Of a DNA stretch of 64,000 nucleotides, positions 12,274 through 23,247 are shown one piece after another. Positions within the stretch are counted from its first letter, which is position 1. Each line of letters begins with the position of its first letter. This DNA is from Anodontia alba. Its lineage: Eukaryota > Mollusca > Bivalvia > Lucinida > Lucinidae. The DNA lies in contig OZ024830.1 of assembly GCA_964016985.1 (NCBI GenBank), positions 60,776,550-60,840,549 of the forward strand, written 5' to 3'. Made by a program: the position numbers and the translations under genes. Below the pieces are notes generated by a model. The model was given only the letters and a program-made list of their open reading frames with translations, was not told the DNA's origin and did no database searches.

Positions 12274-12370
12274 TCTAATGTGGATTTGACTGATTTTATT
12301 CTCTTTAATGCTTGATATGCTGGTAAAAATTTCAGCAGACGACATTCTGAAACCAAAGAGTAGGAGTTCA

Positions 12371-12507
12371 GGTCCCGGGTCGTTTCGCCCGTGAGTCGTT
12401 TCGCCCGTGAGTCGTTTTGCCCGTGGGTCGTTTCGCCCTGGGTCGTTTCGCCCTGAGTCGTTTCGCCTGTGGGTCGTTTCGCCCCTATTTGGTGGGTCGT
12501 TTCGCCC
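12371..12507 (+). repeat. Left inverted terminal minisatellite array
   Basis: About eight units of GTGGGTCGTTTCGCCC or GTGAGTCGTTTCGCCC, some shortened at GTG, ending ...CGCCCTTGTTTTTT. It is the mirror of 17885-18017 and is locally rich in CpG, unlike the surrounding AT-rich DNA. Confidence 0.9.
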
Positions 12508-12515
12508 TTGTTTTT

Positions 12516-13194
12516 TATTAAAGCACCAAGGCTTGACCCAGGCCATGTTTGGAGATATTTACTGTGGCCTGGACTTTCCCACGATAATTTTTAGGTGAGT
12601 GCGGGTTTGGTGGGGGGGGTCCTGATTCATACTGGAGAAAACCCCTTACTCATGAGGAACGTGCACCGTTTCATAGTCCAGCAACCAGAAGACATATGAG
12701 CCGTCACACTAGATAATGGAACGTTTCGTCTTCCGTAATGACATTCTTCAAATGCGCATGTACAGCCACTTAGTGGTTCTAGATGACTGATTCTTGGTCT
12801 GAACCTTCGTCTAGTTCTATACTATATGTGTGCGAACAGCGAAGGCTCTGGCGTGACTTCGCGAATTGAGCCGTGACACGAGATAATGGTACTTTTCGTC
12901 CTCCGTAAATGCATTCTTCAAATGCGCATGCTCAGCCATCTAGTGTTGCTAGACGTCTGATTCTTACTCCATGTGTGCGAACAGAGAAGGCTCTGGCGTG
13001 ACTTCGCGGATGCGCAGTCGCGCCTGAGCCTTCACTGTTCGCATATGCGATAAGTACCAAAATCTCATGTGTTGGCTCAATACATAAATATACATGTATT
13101 GTTATATACCCGGCCAACTTTTGCATATATGGAAATTTGCACTAAGTGGCCCTTAAATTATTTTGATGAGTATAAATAAAATAAATAAATAAAC
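12516..13194. other. Left interior of the 12371-18017 element
   Basis: Holds two diverged copies of GAGCCGTCACACTAGATAAT ... CAAATGCGCATG (about 12698 and 12869) and a foldback of GCGAACAGAGAAGGCTCTGG near 12970-13050. No catalytic domain found. Confidence 0.5.
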
Positions 13195-13259
13195 TTACCT
13201 CATCTGTGTAACATAGGCTTACTAAATTTGGATGCAGGTACAAAGAAAATATCAATATT

Positions 13260-13466
13260 TTTGGTGGAAAACTGTCTTAATAAGAGTGGGTATCAGGTAA
13301 ACATTTTTCTTATTTCTCCACAAAAACATAGGTTGTGGTTACTCACGAGAAGTGCCTCACCAAGGCGCGTCTAATGAGTACCCACAACATGTTTTATTTA
13401 TGGAGAAATCAGGAAAATATGAATACTTTTTGGTTGTGTTATGCTTTCATGGAGAAATCAGGAAAA
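13260..13466. mobile_element. GTACTC palindromic MITE, cut by mariner (duplicate copy)
   Basis: Carries the variant GTTACTCACGAGAAGTGCCTCAC. Its right end is absent because the duplicated segment stops before it. Confidence 0.8.
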
Positions 13467-13678
13467 TACGAGGGTTGTGCAAAAAGTTCTGTCACTAATA
13501 GGCTTCCTTAGTTTTATCCCAGGTATATTTTAAAATGCTTCACTGCACTTGAATGGTGTGTTGACTAGCTAACGATATCCATTTATTTCGTGCAAATTGC
13601 TTTCCAACCGACTGAGTTATTGCAAATTGAAATAGATGCAGTCATACACACTGACCAATTTACTTGTTACATTTGAAC

Positions 13679-14478
13679 ATGGACCAGAAGACTGAAATTC
13701 GTAGCTATATTAAATGCAGCATTAGGCTTAATATAGATTTAAACAGATATTTAATGAATTGTGTGGTATATATGGACCTCAGACCATTTCAATGCGCACA
13801 GTTTTTAGGTGGGTTAAAGCTTTTAAAGTTGAGAAATTTTCTGTTGAAGATGATACCTGTCCTGGAAGGCCTAAAACCTCTGTTACCAAGGCTAACATCG
13901 CTGCTGTAAAGATTGTGGTCAGGATGCGCGATTGTCTGTCCAAGATATAGCTAGTTGTACTGGCATATCAGAAGGCAGTGCGCAAACAATTCTGAAAAAG
14001 CGTTTGGACCTGAGAAAGGTTTGAGCTAGATGGGTACCTCATTTTCTCACTTAGGAGCAAAAGACACAATGCCTTAAATGTGCCCGGGAACTTTTGAAAA
14101 CATACAAAGGCTGTAATAGTCAGGTTATTTCTAACTTGCTAACAGGTGATGAAACCTGGGTGCACATGTTTGAGCCACAAAGAAGGGCTGATAATAAGCA
14201 ATGGAAGCGAAAAGATCAAAAACACCCATGTATTGCCAAGAGAACTGTAAGTTTGAAAAAGATGTTGTGCGCAATTTTCTTTACTTCAAGTGGGCCAGTC
14301 CTTCAAGTGCCTTGCCCATCTGGTCATACAGTCACTGGCAGATTCTACAAGAATTCTGTACTGAAGAAAGTGAAAGAGTTTTCACACAGTAAGAAACGAC
14401 CAAGCAAAGAATGGTCAGGAGGCCACCTTTTACATGACAACGCCTCCTCTCATAAGTGTGAGGTTGTTAAGTCTTTTT
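13679..14478 (+). pseudogene. Mariner transposase fragment, family 1 (duplicate copy)
   Basis: Same sequence and same lesions as the 20570-21369 part. It ends where the TGCCCC-type element begins; its 3' part (third catalytic Asp) is absent because the duplicated segment stops before it. Confidence 0.88.
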
Positions 14479-15072
14479 ATACCCCGCCACACATTAGTGG
14501 CGGGGTATTATGGTTTCACATTGGACGTCCGTCTGTCCGTCGTACGTTTCGTTTCGCGATGATAACTTGAGTAAACATCAATGGATTTTCTCCAAACTTG
14601 GTATGTGCATTGATATTGTGAAGATCTGGTTTGGGATTGCTAATGGGCAAATTTCGTCAAATTTTTATGGAGTTATCTGCCCTAGACACACCCGTATTTT
14701 TGTTTCCGGATGATAACTTGAGTAAATAACAAGGGTTTTTTTTTACCAAACTTGGTATATGCATTAACATTAAGGAGATCTAGTTTGGGGGTGTTAATGG
14801 GCAAATTTCGTCAAATTTTTACGGAGTTATCTGCCCGAGACACGCCCATATTTTCGTTTCCAGTAGATAACTTGAGTAAATAACAAGGGATTTTAACCAA
14901 ACTTGCTATATATATTGACTTTAAGGAGATCTGGTATGGAATTGCTAATGGGCAAATTTCGTCAAATTTTTACGGAGTTATCTGCCCGAGACACGCCCAT
15001 ATTTTCGTTTCCAGTAGATAACTTGAGTAAATAACAAGGGATTTTAACCAAACTTGCTATATGCATTGACCT
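14479..15072 (+). mobile_element. 5' part of a TGCCCC-hairpin element (duplicate copy)
   Basis: Same as 21370-21963: terminal hairpin and nearly four tandem units, cut off at the edge of the duplicated segment. Confidence 0.8.
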
Positions 15073-15181
15073 TACCTCTCATGTACAGCTGAAATGACCT
15101 TTAAATTAACAAATAAATAAACATACCTGTCTCGTTATGAATGGCGTTTAAAATTAAATACATAAAAAGTAAATAAGTTAC

Positions 15182-15281
15182 CTGTTCCGCAAAGACGATG
15201 TTGCTTTCTACCACAAACATCGCAAGTTACTGCTTGCCGACGACCAACAGAGAAATTACACGAAATGCACAACTCAGACAT
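15182..15281 (-). CDS. First exon with N-terminal half of a PHD-type zinc finger, inside the 12371-18017 element
   Basis: Seen on the minus strand: ATG at 15281, 33 codons plus one base, then donor CAG|GTAACT at 15181. The peptide begins MSELCISCNF and has ligand spacing C-x2-C-x11-C-x2-C-x4-H-x2-C at residues 5, 8, 20, 23, 28 and 31. Known: this is the spacing of the first half of a PHD (C4HC3) finger; mollusc genomes have many genes joining a similar Cys-rich N-terminus to FLYWCH and MULE-type domains (from memory). A TATA-like box lies about 70 nt upstream. Two further donor-like sites followed by TTTATTTATTT lie downstream (near 15125 and 15074), but the 1.88-kb insertion at 13195-15078 cuts across the downstream part. 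No DDE domain or second half of the finger was found, so this is probably a broken or captured gene. It lies antisense within S6K intron 2. Confidence 0.5.
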
Positions 15282-15350
15282 AACTAGAGATTCTTTGACA
15301 ATCAGAAGAAGATTTCAAAGATGAATGATGCGATGTGGACTGAAATTCAT

Positions 15351-15357
15351 TTATATA
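15351..15357 (-). promoter_or_regulatory. TATA-like box upstream of the PHD-half exon
   Basis: TATATAA on the minus strand, 70 nt upstream of the ATG at 15281, in a region that becomes CpG-richer further upstream. Position fits a core promoter; function is inferred only. Confidence 0.3.
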
Positions 15358-15651
15358 CACTACGGTCGGCACATAAAAGCATTTTTTAAAACAAAAATAA
15401 GTTGTGCATAAAATTTTTGTGGATCATTAAAGCCTTTTCAGGAACGTCGGCCTCCATTCGCCGCCAAAGACAAAGGCCAAACACCGTCTTTAATCAACAG
15501 GCATGAGTAACCTTCGTTAATTTGTGATTATAAGCCTGAAGGGATTACCGTAATGGATTAACGCCTTTATCAATTAACGCGCACGTGTTTTCACACTTCT
15601 GTCATCTCGTATAATTAATAATACTGTCAAAACAACCACATAATGACATTA

Positions 15652-15688
<37 letters not shown>

Positions 15689-15689
15689 A

Positions 15690-17273
15690 CTGAAAGGAAA
15701 AAGAAACGCAGGGTAGAGTTTTTTCCTTATTTTAACCATTTTTTATGGTGTTTACTATAGCCATACACTTTTACAGATTGTCCTGTGAATGTGAACCGCG
15801 GTAATACGAGTCTTTGGTCGATGTGCTATCTACCCAGTGTGTAAAATCATTCAACCGTGCACTACACAGTGCATTGCACGGACAATACGGAAAGCCAAAA
15901 TTTCGTGCAAAACAAGCATGTTTAAACCTTCAGCACAAGATTTCCTCACACCATTTGGTACACTTCAACGATACATAATGCTCTTCGATTCTTTTACCGA
16001 TTTTTCTTTTCATTTTTACGCTACTTTGAACTTTTTTCCAATCATGGTACGATTGACTGATGTTCAGAGGGGAAGGGCAATTGCGTTGCTGATGCAGGGT
16101 CAGAGGCAACAGCAAGTTGCCAATCATTTTGGGGTTAACGTCTCAACAATTGAACGTCTTGTTAGACGTTTAAGGGAGACAGGGCATTTAGCAGACCGAC
16201 CGCGGTCTGGGCGTCCATGCGTAACGTCGCGACGTCAAGACAGGACAATCCGTCTGGCACATTTGCGGAATCGTCATCTCACTGCTACCGAAACTGCCCT
16301 TAATACAGTAGGTACGCATAATTGACAAATTTCTCCGAAGACTGTTGGAAGTCGATTGCGTGAGATTGGTCTTCGAGCTCGTCGTCCATACTTTGGTCTG
16401 CCTCTGACCCAGGCACGTAGGTTGCATCGTATGGCGTGGTTGACGGTGCATGCGCCCATGCTATTTCCGATGAAGCAGTGGAGACGAGTTCTTTTTACGG
16501 ACATGTCTAGGTTCACTCTCTATCGCGCAGATGGTCGACGTCGTGTGTACCGACGTCGCGGAGAACGCTTTGCCGACGCCTGCATTGTCGAACAGGATCG
16601 GTTTGGGGGTGGCTCCGTTATGGTCTGGGGAGGCATTGCTCATGGGATAAAATCACAGTTGATTATTGTTGCGGGCAATATGACCGCAGTAAGGTATAGG
16701 GATGAGATCTTGCGTCCTGTTGCAGTCCCGCTTGTGCAACAACGGAATCTGATTCTGCAGCAGGACAATGCCCGACCACGTGTTGCCCGAATTTGTCAGG
16801 ATTTCCTGACAAACAATAACATCGCACCACTAGCATGGCAACCGTACAGTCCAGATTTGACCCCAATAGAGCAAATGTGGGATGAGCTGGACAGAAGGGT
16901 TAGGAAGCGCCGAAATCCCCCCGCAACTCTCGCACAACTAAGGAATGCATTGATCGATGAATGGAATAACATCCCGATGCGAACTGTCGATGCTTTGGTT
17001 AACCCTATCCAAAGGAGAATTAGGGCAGCAATGGCAGCAAGAGGGGGGCACACCCGATATTGATTTTCAGTTTGATTTTGATTTCAAGATTTGCGGGGTA
17101 GCTACCAATGAACTTCAATAACTCGAGATTTGTTGATCACAAACCAATGAAATTTGGAACTTTTGTTCCATACATGTACTGTTTTGTAATCAAAGTAAAA
17201 TATTTAACAAACTTTTTCAAACTTTAATGAAATTTAGGAATAAAATTTACCCTGCGTTTCTTTTTCCTTTCAG
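15690..17273 (+). mobile_element. Full-length Tc1-type transposon in a tetranucleotide repeat
   Basis: Terminal inverted repeats start CTGAAAGGAAAAAGAAACGC at both ends, with TA at 15688-15689 and 17274-17275. It is 1584 bp, the usual Tc1 size. It split an (ATCT)n tract that resumes on the right. Confidence 0.95.
16044..17063 (+). pseudogene. Tc1-family DD34E transposase with one in-frame stop
   Basis: Seen: an ATG at 16044 opens a frame of 340 codons interrupted only by TGA at 16323-16325. The N-terminal half has a helix-turn-helix region (VANHFGVNVSTIERLVRRLR) and a GRPR-like hook (RPRSGRPCV). The catalytic half has TDMSRF, LILQQDNAR and SPDLTPIEQMW; exactly 34 residues separate the second Asp and the Glu. 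Known: Tc1 transposases are about 340 residues, cut and paste at TA, and act in the nucleus. An alternative upstream start at 15837 is outside the homologous part. The stop lies between GTHN and QISPKTV, where relatives usually carry a basic residue, so a CGA-to-TGA transition is likely. The first catalytic motif has TDMS rather than the usual TDES. It is otherwise intact, so young or recently disabled. Confidence 0.93.
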
Positions 17274-17275
17274 TA

Positions 17276-17884
17276 TATCTATCTATCTATCTATCTGTCT
17301 ATCTATCTATCTATCTATCCGTCCGTCTGCCTGTCTGTTTCCATCCGTCCGTTCGTCCGTCTATCCATCCATCCATCCATCCAGTTTAACTATCTGTCTG
17401 TAAGGGCCTTAAAATTGAGCCGAAACGATCTATCCCACGCACCATCCATTCATACATACATACATACATACATACATACACACACTCACACACACATTCA
17501 TTCATTCATTCATTCATTCATTGATTCATTCATCCATCCATCCATTTTGTATATCTGTCCGTATGGGCCTTATAATATCTATGATCCATTCATCTATCCA
17601 CCCATTCCTCCCTCCCTCCATTTGTCCATCCAGTTCGTCTATCTGTATGTCCGTATGGGCCTTATAATATATTCATTCATTCATTCATTCATCCATTAAA
17701 TCATTCATTCATTCATTCATTCATTCATTCATTCATTCATCCATCCATCCATCCATTTTGTCTATCTGTCCGTATGGGCCTTATAATATCTATGATCCAT
17801 CCATCTATCCACCCACCCATCTCACCCTCCCTCCATCCATCCAGTTTGTCTATCTGTATGTCCATATGGGCCTTATAATATATT
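17276..17884 (+). repeat. Tetranucleotide microsatellite block
   Basis: (ATCT)n, (CATA)n, (ATTC)n and (CATC)n runs with a duplicated CTGTCCGTATGGGCCTTATA segment (about 17560, 17650, 17767, 17855). Continues the tract split by Tc1. Confidence 0.85.
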
Positions 17885-18017
17885 GGGGCGAAACGACCCA
17901 GGGCGAAACGACTCACGGGCGAAACGACCCACTTAATAAGGGCGAAACGACCCACCCCAAAAACAAGGGCGAAACGACCCAGGGCGAAGCGACCCACGGG
18001 CGAAACGACCCGGATTC
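17885..18017 (-). repeat. Right inverted terminal minisatellite array
   Basis: About seven units of GGGCGAAACGACCC with spacers such as CACGG and ACTTAATAA. Its reverse complement also contains CGCCCTTGTTTTT, matching the left array. The outermost bases CCGGATTC abut the GGAGTTCA duplication. Confidence 0.9.
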
Positions 18018-18100
18018 GGAGTTCACATTCCATGCAAACTGTCTCGTTTAGGAGACTGTTTGCATGAAATGTCAATCTCAGTATCTGGGAATATTAAGAA

Positions 18101-18198
18101 AAAGGCTAATGAGTACCCACAACATGAGTTTTCATGGACAAATAAGAAAAAAATATTGTAACTATTGGTTGAAAAAGCGCCTTTAATATCTGGTGCTA
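18101..18198. mobile_element. GTACTC MITE, right half only
   Basis: GCTAATGAGTACCCACAACA ... TTGGTTGAAAAAGCGCCTTT ... GGTGCTATG. The left arm is missing. Confidence 0.75.
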
Positions 18199-18601
18199 TG
18201 TACGATACAAACATTATAATATAAGTTATAAATAGATTGATTTTCATTGGCTCAGAGCCACCTTCAGCCCACTCCATAGATTGTGATAAACACTGGCTTG
18301 TGTGCACCTTACGATGTACCGGTATATTAATTTCTCACATTAGATATCAACTATTAGTGACATACCCAGTAGTAACGCTGATGTCTAGGCACGCTTTTTT
18401 ATATTAATGGGGTCTGCTGTTGACTGTTATTGCCACAGTTATCAAGGAAAAGACAAACTATATAATAAAACAATTGTTGACTATTGAGATATTAGATATT
18501 ACATTGATATCCACCATTGAATACCAACATTGACCTCGGCTGTCGCCTCTGCAATATTGGTATTCTCTGCATGATATTGCTTCATATCCAATAGTTAATA
18601 A

Positions 18602-19060
<459 letters not shown>

Positions 19061-19149
19061 TAGTGACGTCCATCTGATAACCTTTACCTGCAAAAATTTA
19101 GAATGCAGCTGATGCATTTTATTAGGGCCCTACATTTTGTCCATCCGTC

Positions 19150-19278
19150 CTTCAGATCCCACTAGAGACAGAATTAAGCTAGTGACTGGATGGCACTCCA
19201 TTGCACTAATCCTTTCATTATCTCCCCTTCATCTTCTCAATATGACTTAAACAATGATGAAAGAGACATTTAAGTTTG
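19150..19278 (+). mobile_element. SINE family 3 fragment
   Basis: Shares CACTAGAGACAGAATT, CCATTGCACTAATCCTTTC and AATATGACTTAAACAATGAT with the copy at 52010. Confidence 0.55.
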
Positions 19279-19283
19279 ATTAA

Positions 19284-19503
19284 CCCATTGAAGATTGGAG
19301 ATCCCTAAACGGGTAACTGGCAAACAGTGCAGATCCAGATCAGATGCCGTATTTTGCGGCATCTGATCAGGGTCTCCACTGTTTGCAAATAGTTCAACCA
19401 TTTTTCTGTAGGAATATCTACATCATATAGCCTGATATACCTAAAATTGAAAGTGGACTCTTCCACTATATAATGTGGGGGAGTTTATTCAGTTTTTAAT
19501 GAG
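19284..19503. mobile_element. TTAA-flanked CCCATTG MITE
   Basis: TTAA at 19280-19283 and 19504-19507. Internal foldback AACAGTGCAGATCCAGATCA / CTGATCAGGGTCTCCACTGT. TTAA targets and CCC termini are piggyBac-like. Confidence 0.75.
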
Positions 19504-19507
19504 TTAA

Positions 19508-20087
19508 ACAGCAAATAATCATCATCCAGTTATCCATATTTTTTTTTAATGTGGCCATATCTTCTGTTGTTTATGGCATAGGCTGATCAAATGTGTACGG
19601 GGGTGTAAATTTTTTTAGTACAATGTATTACATAACATAAGTAGGTCACTATGACCTATATTTTGACATTTGACCAACCTTATAGAAATAGCTCTTCCAG
19701 TGCCTCCTATACCGTTTGTCCTACACTCATCATTTTTTTTTTTTTAATTATTTGTTGCATTCCACCAGTAGAAACCTGTGGTCTGTATTTTGATGTTTGA
19801 CTTAAATATAAAAAAAAAAATAAATATCTTCAGTGCAAACCTTCTTATCTGTTTAGCCTGGGTTTACCCAAAATTTTATATGGTTATATTTAATGAAGTA
19901 AGTCACTGTATATTTCAGCATTTGAACGACATATGGAGAAGTGCAAATCCTGTATACTTGTTGACCTGGGTTCGCCAAATTTTATATCTGTTGGTACATT
20001 TTGTGAAGTTAATGTGTTGCATACCATTTGTAGGTTACTATGACTTGCATTTTGATATGTAACCTAATTAAAGAAAAAAAAAAAAAC
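19508..20087. other. Unclassified AT-rich intron DNA
   Basis: Two weakly similar halves share TACTATGACTTGCATTTTGA-like words. No element boundaries or exon seen. Confidence 0.4.
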
Positions 20088-21963
20088 ACCTCATCTGTGT
20101 AACATAGGCTTACTAAATTTGGATGCAGGTACAAAGAAAATATCAATATTTTTGGTGGAAAACTGTCTTAATAAGAGTGGGTATCAGGTAAACATTTTTC
20201 TTATTTCTCCACAAAAACATAGGTTGTGGTTACTCACGAGAAGTGCCTCACCAAGGCGCGTCTAATGAGTACCCACAACATGTTTTATTTATGGAGAAAT
20301 CAGGAAAATATGAATACTTTTTGGTTGTGTTATGCTTTCATGGAGAAATCAGGAAAATACGAGGGTTGTGCAAAAAGTTCTGTCACTAATAGGCTTCCTT
20401 AGTTTTATCCCAGGTATATTTTAAAATGCTTCACTGCACTTGAATGGTGTGTTGACTAGCTAACAATATCCATTTATTTCGTGCAAATTGCTTTCCAACC
20501 GACTGAGTTATTGCAAATTGAAATAGATGCAGTCATACACACTGACCAATTTACTTGTTACATTTGAACATGGACCAGAAGACTGAAATTCGTAGCTATA
20601 TTAAATGCAGCATTAGGCTTAATATAGATTTAAACAGATATTTAATGAATTGTGTGGTATATATGGACCTCAGACCATTTCAATGCGCACAGTTTTTAGG
20701 TGGGTTAAAGCTTTTAAAGTTGAGAAATTTTCTGTTGAAGATGATACCTGTCCTGGAAGGCCTAAAACCTCTGTTACCAAGGCTAACATCGCTGCTGTAA
20801 AGATTGTGGTCAGGATGCGCGATTGTCTGTCCAAGATATAGCTAGTTGTACTGGCATATCAGAAGGCAGTGCGCAAACAATTCTGAAAAAGCGTTTGGAC
20901 CTGAGAAAGGTTTGAGCTAGATGGGTACCTCATTTTCTCACTTAGGAGCAAAAGACACAATGCCTTAAATGTGCCCGGGAACTTTTGAAAACATACAAAG
21001 GCTGTAATAGTCAGGTTATTTCTAACTTGCTAACAGGTGATGAAACCTGGGTGCACATGTTTGAGCCACAAAGAAGGGCTGATAATAAGCAATGGAAGCG
21101 AAAAGATCAAAAACACCCATGTATTGCCAAGAGAACTGTAAGTTTGAAAAAGATGTTGTGCGCAATTTTCTTTACTTCAAGTGGGCCAGTCCTTCAAGTG
21201 CCTTGCCCATCTGGTCATACAGTCACTGGCAGATTCTACAAGAATTCTGTACTGAAGAAAGTGAAAGAGTTTTCACACAGTAAGAAACGACCAAGCAAAG
21301 AATGGTCAGGAGGCCACCTTTTACATGACAACGCCTCCTCTCATAAGTGTGAGGTTGTTAAGTCTTTTTATACCCCGCCACACATTAGTGGCGGGGTATT
21401 ATGGTTTCACATTGGACGTCCGTCTGTCCGTCGTACGTTTCGTTTCGCGATGATAACTTGAGTAAACATCAATGGATTTTCTCCAAACTTGGTATGTGCA
21501 TTGATATTGTGAAGATCTGGTTTGGGATTGCTAATGGGCAAATTTCGTCAAATTTTTATGGAGTTATCTGCCCTAGACACACCCGTATTTTTGTTTCCGG
21601 ATGATAACTTGAGTAAATAACAAGGGGTTTTTTTTACCAAACTTGGTATATGCATTAACATTAAGGAGATCTAGTTTGGGGGTGTTAATGGGCAAATTTC
21701 GTCAAATTTTTACGGAGTTATCTGCCCGAGACACGCCCATATTTTCGTTTCCAGTAGATAACTTGAGTAAATAACAAGGGATTTTAACCAAACTTGCTAT
21801 ATATATTGACTTTAAGGAGATCTGGTATGGAATTGCTAATGGGCAAATTTCGTCAAATTTTTACGGAGTTATCTGCCCGAGACACGCCCATATTTTCGTT
21901 TCCAGTAGATAACTTGAGTAAATAACAAGGGATTTTAACCAAACTTGCTATATGCATTGACCT
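20088..21963 (+). repeat. 1.88-kb duplicated segment, copy 2 (likely source)
   Basis: Same content as 13197-15072, but here each component element continues to its expected other end downstream (22.2 kb, 23.58 kb and 23.63 kb). Confidence 0.88.
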
Positions 21964-23247
21964 AAAGGAGATCTGTTTTGGAATTGCTAATGGGCAAATT
22001 TCATCAAATTGTTATAGAGTTATCTGCCCAAGACACGCCCATATTTTCGTTTCCGGAGGATAACTTGAGTAAATAACAAGGCCTTTTAACCAAACTTGCT
22101 ATATGCATTGATATTATCAAGATCTGGTTTAGGATTGTTATCTGTCCCTCCGTCATTTTCTTTCCAGACATTTTTGCAACGATAACTTTAATACATATAC
22201 AAATAATTGCTATGGTGGGGTACCACCATAATTCCCTGCGTATACCACGCACTTTTTTCACCCAGAAAACAGAGCAAAAAATCCCCTGTGTGTAATACAG
22301 TGGCATAGAAAAATAACTTGGCAGGTCACGAAAAACCGTTACATATACAATGTGATATATTGCGACCCTCGAAAAATTCTTCTAACGTATTATTTCATCG
22401 AATAATTTATATCACTAAAAATGCAATCACTATTTCAGTCTCAGACATCAACCTTTTCATGCAGATTACCTTTTATTGGCACAAAAATTGTTTGTTTATT
22501 TTCCGCATTTTGACAGGAAGGTTTATCTAAATATACGTAATGAACCAAGTTGTCTGAATCAGAATAGACTGATCACAAAACAATGGTTTGTTGGGAATAC
22601 AGAAATTTGATGTTTTATGAAACCTGCTAAAAATATTAATAATAATAATAATAATGATTATAATAATAATAGTAGCAAAAATAACATTAATAATAAAGAT
22701 ATGTAACGATAGTTTATGAGTTTAAATTTAAAATTTTATTTGTTTCTCAAAAAACAGAGTTGATATTACAGGCATTACCCATACTTTTCTCAAAACAAGG
22801 GCCAATTAAACTCGATGTGTTTGCAAACAAAGTTCCGAGTTGCACAGGTCATCGGTTTCTTTGAAGTCAGGCATTAATCACCTTTTAATTGACAGTGAAT
22901 GGAAAATGAGCTTCTTTAATTGAGATGTTTAACTCACGCTGAGAAGGTGTTAATTATGAGATTGACATTGAGAGGTGTGAATTACGAGAAGTGTCAATTC
23001 TATTGCTATTGGGAAATATACATATAACCAGTCAGGCTGTTTGAATAGCAGCCAATCAAAAATCGTGTACTTTCATTTTCAATCACTATGGGGTCCGCGA
23101 TATCATTCTGTGACACTGGGGAAAAGCATGTGCGTGTTTTAGATAGGAATATCTTTTTTTCCACGGATCTTGGACTCAGAATTTGGGTGCGTGTTATAGA
23201 TGAGTGTGTGGTATACACAGCGAATTACGGTATGCTTGCGGTGCTTT
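21370..23247 (+). mobile_element. TGCCCC-hairpin element inserted in mariner family 1
   Basis: Starts with the hairpin ATACCCCGCC/GGCGGGGTAT and has a tandem core of about 155-bp units sharing GGAGTTATCTGCCC and GATAACTTGAGTAAA, five to six units up to about 22200. Mariner sequence resumes at TTTTATTTGGCTTC; TTTTA occurs at both junctions. A second transposon occupies 22225-23235. Confidence 0.75.
22225..23235. mobile_element. 1.0-kb non-autonomous DNA transposon with about 27-bp inverted repeats
   Basis: The left end reads CCATAATTCCCTGCGTATAC and the right end, reverse-complemented, CCGTAATTCGCTGTGTATAC, both followed by CACRCAC. The interior is AT-rich with an (ATA)n tract at about 22636-22672 and no transposase. 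Superfamily not determined. Confidence 0.65.

Larger units (their letters stand above)
13195..15078 (+). mobile_element. 1.88-kb duplicated segment, copy 1, flanked by TTACCTC
   Basis: 13197-15072 matches 20088-21963 with a constant offset of 6891; I noticed two differences (13567 region G/A and 14738 region T/G). TTACCTC lies at both edges (13195-13201 and 15072-15078), partly overlapping the shared sequence, so it may be a target duplication or microhomology. The copy holds part of a GTACTC palindrome, the 5' part of a mariner and the start of a TGCCCC-type element, and stops abruptly in the middle of the last. Copy 2 continues naturally, so copy 2 looks like the source. Confidence 0.85.
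12371..18017. mobile_element. MULE-like(?) transposon with minisatellite inverted ends and 8-bp target duplication
   Basis: Seen: the left end starts GGTCCCGGGTCG and the right end, reverse-complemented, starts GAATCCGGGTCG; both continue as arrays of a 15-16-bp GGGTCGTTTCGCCC unit, in inverted orientation. GGAGTTCA occurs immediately outside both ends (12363-12370 and 18018-18025). Removing the element and one GGAGTTCA joins the flanks into a continuous MITE that aligns with intact relatives at 27283-27390 and 60191-60378, which fixes the insertion boundaries. Excluding a Tc1 insertion and a 1.88-kb segment, about 2.2 kb is original. It holds an antisense PHD-half exon and a TATA box near the right end, a 12.6-13.1 kb region with a local duplication, and microsatellite. 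Inference: a non-autonomous, possibly Mutator-like, element; 8 bp would also fit hAT or P. Confidence 0.75.

Noticed and set aside
12371..12507. CRISPR-like array
   Set aside because: Units abut or are separated by 0-10 bp of related sequence, with no unique spacers, in a eukaryotic genome; the inverted partner array explains it as a transposon end.
17415..18075. Coding frames of 94-112 codons on both strands
   Set aside because: They run through tetranucleotide and GGGCGAAACGACCC repeats and have low complexity.
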